This document shows positions 58,313 through 64,000 of a stretch of DNA of 64,000 nt, piece by piece. Source of the stretch: Gnetum montanum (lineage: Eukaryota; Streptophyta; Gnetopsida; Gnetales; Gnetaceae). The DNA is taken from assembly GCA_015680685.1 (NCBI GenBank), contig MNCI01013895.1, forward strand, positions 1,367,182 through 1,431,181, read 5' to 3'. Position 1 is the first letter of the stretch, and every line of letters begins with the position of its first letter. The notes under the pieces were generated by a model, which saw only the letters and a program-made list of their open reading frames with translations, did no database searches and was not told where the DNA came from. Made by a program: the position numbers and the translations under genes.

Positions 58313-61018
58313 CTATCTTGGTTCTAGGAAAGATATAATTTGTTTCATATTGACCAATTCCTTTTTATTTGGGCTGTTAGGTTTGTAATTTATCATGCCT
58401 CCAATGGAAAAGATTTGATAAATTATATAAGGTCCCTCCCACAATGTTTGAAATTTTTCCTTTTGAGGTACATGTGTGGGGTTCCAATAGAGAACCTTAT
58501 CTTTTGGTTGAAACTTTACTTTCCTAATTCCAAGGTCATGGCATTGCTTGTTGAACGTCTTATTCACCCCATTTAAGGATAGGGCCACTAAGCAATTTTC
58601 ATCTAGCACGTTCAAATTGATCAATATTACTTTCTATTCTAGACTTAGGTTAAGGTTTAATTCACAGGTCATTGAGAGTGTACAGAGCTCAGATTGAATT
58701 GAGAGCATTAGAAGTTTTTCGTACACTAACTCATAAGGAGAATATCCAATAGGAAGTTTCCAAGTTGATCAGTAAGCCCAAAGCGCATCATTAAGTTTTG
58801 TGCTTCAATCCTTCCTATATTTGCTAATGGTTTGTGTTAATATTTTTGTAATCTCCTAGTTGGTTACCTCAGCTTGACCATTGTCTTAGGGGTGGTAAGG
58901 TGTTGTTAATTTATGTTCTACCCCCAAGTATTGCATTAATTTTCTAAATGTGGCACCTGGAAATGAGTTCCATTATTAGAAATTAGTGAATGCAGCATCC
59001 CAAACCTATTTACAATATGTTGTATAAATCTAGTGGTAGTGGATGATGTGCAATCTATAATGGCTACCGCTTCAACCCATTTTGTGCAGTAGTCAATTGC
59101 TACTATAATATATGCTTTCTCATTAGACAAGGGTGTGATGGGACCCATGAAGTTAACGCCCCATATGTCAAATGGTTCTAATGGTTGAATCCATTGTTGA
59201 AGACCTTTCATTCGAGTGGTCATCCCCTTATCACATTAACAACATTCATAAAACTTGACAAACTAGTGGGCATCCCTAAAGATTGTGGGCCAATAGTATC
59301 CTACGATCAATATTTTTATGGTCGTGTGTCTCCTTGCATAGTGGCCTCTACAAGGTCCTTCATGAGCATCCCTCCGAACATGCAATTGATCTTCATCATG
59401 GACACACTAATGGATCAGGCCATTAGCACACACCTTGTAAATGTGTCCATTAATTTGCATGAAATATTTGACTCGATGAAGAAATTGTTTCTTTTTCCTA
59501 AAATACAAGTCTTGTGGCATCTCTTAAGTGAGAAGATATGTGAGGATGCCATTATACCATATTTCTTTTTCAAGCATTTGTTCATTTATTACTCCAGTAA
59601 AGAGGAGTTCATCTAGAAATTGATCAGAAAGCGAGCTCTCCTCTACTTTGTTATCCCATCTTAAGCGAGAAAGATGGTTAGTGACCACATTCTCAATCCC
59701 TTTTTAATCTACCATAGTAATATTGAATTCCTGTAAGATCACAAGCCACTGTATAACACAAGGGCTCACCATTAGCTTATTCATAAGGAAGCAAATTGCA
59801 TTGTGGTCCATATGTACAAATACCTTATAACCTAGCACATAATGTCTAAACTTTTCTAGTGCATACACCACTACCATTAATTCTTTTTAGTGGTGGTGTA
59901 ATTCAATTGCACCCCCACAATGCTTCTACTCATGTAGTGGATATCATATGGATGTTTCTTATCATCCATTTGTGGGAGCATTGCTCCTAAAGCATAATTA
60001 GATGCATATGTCATGATATGGAATAGTTTGGATCAATTTGGTGCTCATAGCATTGGTGTTTCTACAAGTTTCTATTTTAATTGTTGAAATGCATTTTCAC
60101 ATTTCTTGGTCCAAATGAAAGATGCATCTTTCTTTGTAAGTTCTACCAATGGCTTTACAATCTTAGAGAAATTCTCAATAAAGTACTAGTAGTAAGCAAT
60201 GTGTCTAAGGAATGACTGAACGTCTTTAACAATCTCTAGTTGGCATGTTATTGCTTGGATGATCCTTATCTTTTATGTGTCTATCTCAATCCCTTTTTGT
60301 AAAATTTTATGCCCTAGAATAATGCCTTCTTGGACCATAAGTTTGCCAGTTAAGCCGTACATTTATCTCAATGCATCTCTTCAGTACTTGCTCAAGTCAG
60401 TCCAAGGCTTGCTCAAAGGTAGCTCCATAGGTGGAGAAGTCATCCATGAAGACTTCAACACCACTATCGATCTGTTGTTGAAAGATACTAAGAACCAAGT
60501 GTTGAAATGTTGTAGGGGCATTGCATAGGTCAAATGACATTTTATAGTATGCAAAATTCCCCCAGGGACTTATGAAAGTTATCTTGGCCTGGTTTTCTAG
60601 TGCAATTTGGATTTGGTTATAGCCACTATAACCATCCAAAAAACTACAATAACAATGTCCAGATATGGTGTCTAATACTTGATTCACAAATGGCAAAGGA
60701 AAGTGATCCTTAAATGTTGCCATATTTAACAACCTAAAGTTAATGCAAACCTATCATTTACCATCCTCCTTTAGTACAATTATGAGTGGGCTAACCCACT
60801 TACCCTCCACAATTGGATAGATAAACCCTGCCTTGAGGAGTCCCTCTATCTCCTCCTTAATGATTTTCTTTAATTTGGGGTTTAGCCACTTCTGCAACTA
60901 CCTTCTAGGCTTCATGGCCAAGTCAGTGTAGATGCAGTGTTGGCATATCCTTGGATCGATTTCTGTTAACTCTAGATATGATCAAGCAAAGGTTGTTAAC
61001 CATTTATTCACCTCTTTT
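58313..61018 (-). pseudogene. pol: RT, RNase H and integrase of element D
   Basis: Starts abruptly in the protease-RT linker (61018), then DPRICQHCIYT (60960) and EEIEGLLKAGFIYP (60825). RT has DGYSGYNQIQI (about 60640), CNAPTTFQH (60525) and an intact FMDDFSTYG active site (60455-60430). RNase H is at about 60010-59700. The integrase core (59200-58940) has WGVNFMGP and SNNGTHF: both visible catalytic Asp residues are Asn. The C-terminal WEGPYIIYQI and SFLEPR end at the stop 58315-58313. Stops and shifts are frequent, though 58624-58313 and 60732-60397 are open. Confidence 0.87.
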
Positions 61019-61187
61019 GATGAGCAATGAGGCACTCCTACTCTCAACCATACGAATATGAGCATTTCATGCATGATCCGGTCAAATTCCAAGGACTAAG
61101 TGCTTATGCGCCCTTGGAATTCAACCAGATCGTGCATGAAATGCTCGTATTCGTATGGTTGAGTGTAGGGGTACCTCGCCACTCATC
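61019..61187. repeat. Palindrome of two LTR ends, 76-bp arms
   Basis: 61019-61094 is the reverse complement of 61112-61187 with about ten mismatches and no gaps; the spacer is 17 bp. Each arm is the last 76 bp of an Athila-type LTR (GATGAG ... CCATACGAAT ... CCAAGG), cut at the same internal position. The left arm belongs to D (-), the right arm to F (+). Confidence 0.9.
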
Positions 61188-61189
61188 AT

Positions 61190-61207
61190 TAGCACCATTT
61201 CCAAGGA
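61190..61207 (+). other. Primer-binding site of element F (decayed tRNA-Asp type)
   Basis: TAGCACCATTTCCAAGGA directly after the LTR end; it is recognisable against TGGTGTCGTTGCCAAGGA of element A. 61208-61324 is leader. Confidence 0.65.
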
Positions 61208-61324
61208 ATTAGTTGTTTATGCACTAATTAGAACTTAGGAAATCATTCAAATCATTGGAACAAACCCTTAGGGTTGATTGAGAAAATAATAAACAAGAGT
61301 ACATTGCACACTAAACATACAAGT

Positions 61325-63271
61325 ATGTCTCCTTCTTCGTATGAAAGCACCTCACCACCTAGGTTTGAAATAGGAAATAGTTGGTGGCATAATACACATG
61401 ACATTGATCCACCAGTCCCTCAACAAGTTTGAGTGGCATATATTCATCCTGATGAGTATATATTAGACTTCACCTTTATCCTCCATCAAGATGAACAACT
61501 ACATTAGTGAGACTTAGAAGGCAACATAGTGTTACCTCTTGATAGTTCAATCCCAAGCATGCTTCTTCGTTCTCTCACACGAATTAGCATGCTGCACTCA
61601 CATGAAAAATATGTTGTGCAAGACCATGACTCAAGAGAATACCATCCCATGGAGGCACAATGTCAAAGGGACTCACAACAGGAGAGACATCATAAGTCTT
61701 TGAAGGGTAATTGGTCCCAAGATGCCCCACATGTCTTAAGTGAAAATGAGGGTGGTGAACCTACCTCAGGCAGTCGCCCACACAACAATGTTCCTCCCCT
61801 TGACTTTGGCTAAGGGGTTGTGTATCATAACCTTCATTCCACTATTCATAACCCTATCTCTAATACCCACAGGCACAAAGGGTCCAAAAAAGAGACACGA
61901 ACTCATGATAAAGGTGGACATTCTGATCGCAATTGTAATCATGGCCAAGACCACAGAAGAGAAGGTAGTAGACATCATCATGGTAATAGTTCTTCTTATT
62001 CTTTACCTTCATCATCTTCCTCACCCTCTCCTTCAATATTTGGACATGGTCATAAAGAAAAATACCATGGGGATAAAGGTAGGCAAAGTGGAAGTCATAG
62101 ATGAAATAACTAGGAAAGGGGACAAGGGCACTCTAGAGAGTCACGACATAGAAGAAGGGAGAGTAGGGAACAATGTAGGCATCATAAACATCATGGACGA
62201 GATGACCATGATGAACCCCTAATAGCTACTTGAAGTATGTTAGACATAACTGAGGCTGTTATAATTTCAACAAGGCATCAAAAAGATAGTAGGATCAAGA
62301 GATTAGACATGAATAACATCCCACAATTTGAAGGGGGATACAACGTTGATCCTCAAAATCATTTACAAGAATTCCATGATGTGTGTGCCTTATAGAACAT
62401 AGAGAACGAATGGCAAAAACTTAAGTAGTTCCCACGAACATTAGTTAAAGAAGTAGAAAGCTAGTATTGATCTTTAGAATAGGAATCCATTCGTAGGTGG
62501 AGTACTATATTAGAACTATTTAATGACAAGTACCAAATGTACTCCCAAGTGTCTAACTTGCGAAAGAAAATCCAAAGCTAGAAACAAGGAGGACATGAAC
62601 CCTTGGATGCTACCATGGGCCAATACTATATAATATTACATCATTTTCCTAGCCATGGTTATTTGCAAAGGGATTAACTACACCATCCTGTGGATAGGCT
62701 TAGGCATGAAACAAGAAGAACCCTTGGGACTTATGCCTAAGGGAGACTATCCAAGCATAGGTCCCATCAAATTCAAAGACTATTGGAGAAAATTGCTAAG
62801 GAAGAAGGTGAGATATGAAAGAGAGAAAGTATGGAAGAGTATAATTTAGATCCTTCCCTCTGAAAGTGAGGAGTAAGATTTTATGAGGATGAAGAAGAGT
62901 CACCACCCGAAGAGTTGGTGAATAGAAAAACTTTGCCTATCCAAAAGATGACATCAAAAGTTTTGGCAAAGGTAGACCAAATGTTGGATTCCCTAAAAAA
63001 TAGATTTCAAACTATTCTTAAAATAGTAGAGGAGTCTAGAGAGCAAGGTAGTGAGAAAAGAAAAATGAAAGAGGCTAAACATGCATGTAGTAAGGGTAAG
63101 GGCAAAGTTGCCATCATTGAAGAGGTTGTGGATTCAAAACTAGACAACGATAGTGGATATGAGATATGTCAATATGACCATCCTAAGGGATGTTGTCTTG
63201 TAATCTTACATCTACAGGAGTCTGGGGTGTATGCACTCAACCCAAGATTAAACAAAAGGAAAACACCCTGA
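61325..63271 (+). pseudogene. gag: gag of element F
   Basis: ATG at 61325 (MSPSSYES). N-terminus with LDFTFILHQDEQL (about 61470). A long His/Arg/Asp/Ser-rich low-complexity stretch (61880-62210) would be basic and probably disordered. The capsid domain starts at LDMNNIPQFEGGYN (62305) and continues through NHLQEFHDVCA, WQKLK, FPRTLVKE, FNDKYQMYSQ and HEPLDATMGQYY to about 62650. The C-terminal part (62915-63271) is open and has a knuckle remnant, ICQYDHPKGCC (about 63160). The many TAG/TAA stops often stand where related copies have Gln or Trp. Confidence 0.82.
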
Positions 63272-64000
63272 AGGTTACCTTATCCTCAAGGTAACCCAAG
63301 GTAGTTCCACCAACCATTAACATATTATCCCAATAGAACTCCACCACAACTAATTGAGTAATATCAATAGTGGAAGCACCCATAATCATGGGAAATGCCA
63401 CCACCAAGGTAATAGTATTCTTACCGGAAACCTTACCCGTATGGATATTACGTGCAGTAGCCAATCTTCCCACATGACTCTACTAGTCATGTCACTTCTT
63501 AACCTCACTATCAAGCCTGTGAGTATTATGGGACTCCCTCTTCTAAAGGTGATATTCCACAAGCATATCATCCTTCTCATCTAGCCACATCTCTTCCACC
63601 AATAGCTCCACTACCACCTGCTCCCGCAATGCAAGGTGAAATCCCTATCTAGCTGCAACAACATAATGCCATGAGGGTTGTTAAATCTTAACCTACTATT
63701 GGTTCCAACAACCACATGAAGAAAAGACCTTTCTTTAGAATCAACAGTCCAACCAAGCCCTTGCAATCACAATTGTCTGATTCCTTAGATGCCTCAATAT
63801 CAATCACAGAGGCAATTGAACCCTAAGCTAAAGTAAGTAGTTATAGAAGAAATTGAATAGCTTCTCAAGGCTAGGTTCATATATCCAATTACTAATAGCA
63901 AATGGGTTAGCCCTTTAGTTATTGTGTCTAAAAAGGAAGGCAAATGGATGGTGTCCATAGATTTCAGGCTACTAAATATGGCAACATTCAAAGATTACTT
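63272..64000 (+). pseudogene. pol: gag C-terminal linker and RT start of element F
   Basis: A Pro/Tyr/His-rich gag tail runs to about 63700 (PYPYGYY, PPIAPLPPAPAMQGEIP). RT then begins at about 63850 (KARFIYPI, KWVSPLVIVSKKEGKW, DFRLLNMATFKDY) and is cut by the window end. The protease and protease-RT linker that occupy about 1 kb in element B are not visible between them, so a deletion is likely. Confidence 0.7.

Larger units (their letters stand above)
52642..61094 (-). mobile_element. Athila-like element D, gag and protease deleted
   Basis: Read right to left: an LTR end fragment (61094-61019) joined directly to the protease-RT linker (61018), RT, RNase H, integrase, spacer, internal promoter, coiled-coil ORF, polypurine tract, 3' LTR. 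The deletion removes the primer-binding site, gag and protease. This copy fixes the position of the coiled-coil ORF downstream of integrase without a nested element in between. Confidence 0.85.
61112..64000 (+). mobile_element. Athila-like element F, 5' part (runs off the window)
   Basis: LTR end fragment (61112-61188, ending CACTCATCA), primer-binding site, gag and the start of RT in the normal order. The LTR is reduced to its last ~77 bp. The rest lies beyond the window end. Confidence 0.85.

Noticed and set aside
61740-62222. 160-codon plus-strand frame in element F
   Set aside because: Shadow of the His/Arg/Ser-rich gag region, which is in frame with the recognisable capsid domain.

Overview
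The window is plant nuclear DNA from a species with a large, repeat-dominated genome, probably a seed plant. I see no ordinary host gene with an intact reading frame. What can be recognised is a stack of decayed retrotransposons: one LINE fragment, one very long Tat/Ogre-like Ty3/gypsy element, several Athila-like Ty3/gypsy elements nested in or abutting one another, and one Ty1/copia-type LTR. Nearly every reading frame carries stop codons. Where copies can be compared the differences are mostly transitions, as expected for old methylated DNA. Two assembly gaps (23659-23773 and 37637-38152) and three single-N joins are present.

Region 1 (1-2520): a reverse-strand LINE 3' fragment, then AT-rich DNA with short tandem duplications. 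Region 2 (2521-20166): a structurally complete 17.6-kb Tat/Ogre-like element with 1.5-kb LTRs, a 5-bp target duplication (AGATC), gag, protease, RT, RNase H, a second archaeal-type RNase H, and integrase. Its protease and RT are 5.9 kb apart. That interval looks like an Ogre-type intron, and on the opposite strand it holds a gene of about eight exons (8509-12941) with matched GT-AG borders and its own TATA box. The gene's N-terminal part resembles an FCP1/NIF-type phosphatase domain. Region 3 (20172-25040): an AT-rich tandem array of about 600 bp period, into which the Tat element inserted, then unassigned AT-rich DNA.

Region 4 (25041-64000): Athila-like elements called A to F and X here. A (+) is an ORF-LTR-gag fragment. 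B (-, 49895 to 29803) has gag, protease, RT, RNase H, integrase and a long coiled-coil ORF in the position of the Athila env-like gene. X (-, 32738-40961) is nested in B and carries gag and the coiled-coil ORF but no visible pol. E is a small fragment of the same ORF, next to a copia-type LTR. D (-, 52642-61094) has pol, the coiled-coil ORF and one LTR, but no gag or protease. F (+, 61112 to the window end) starts with gag and enters RT. D and F meet at a 76-bp-arm palindrome made of LTR ends.

The two most interesting things are the antisense, intron-containing gene inside the Tat element, and the Athila downstream ORF. The Athila ORF seems to have its own promoter, built from the same family-specific palindromic repeats that sit in the LTR U3 of the same element.
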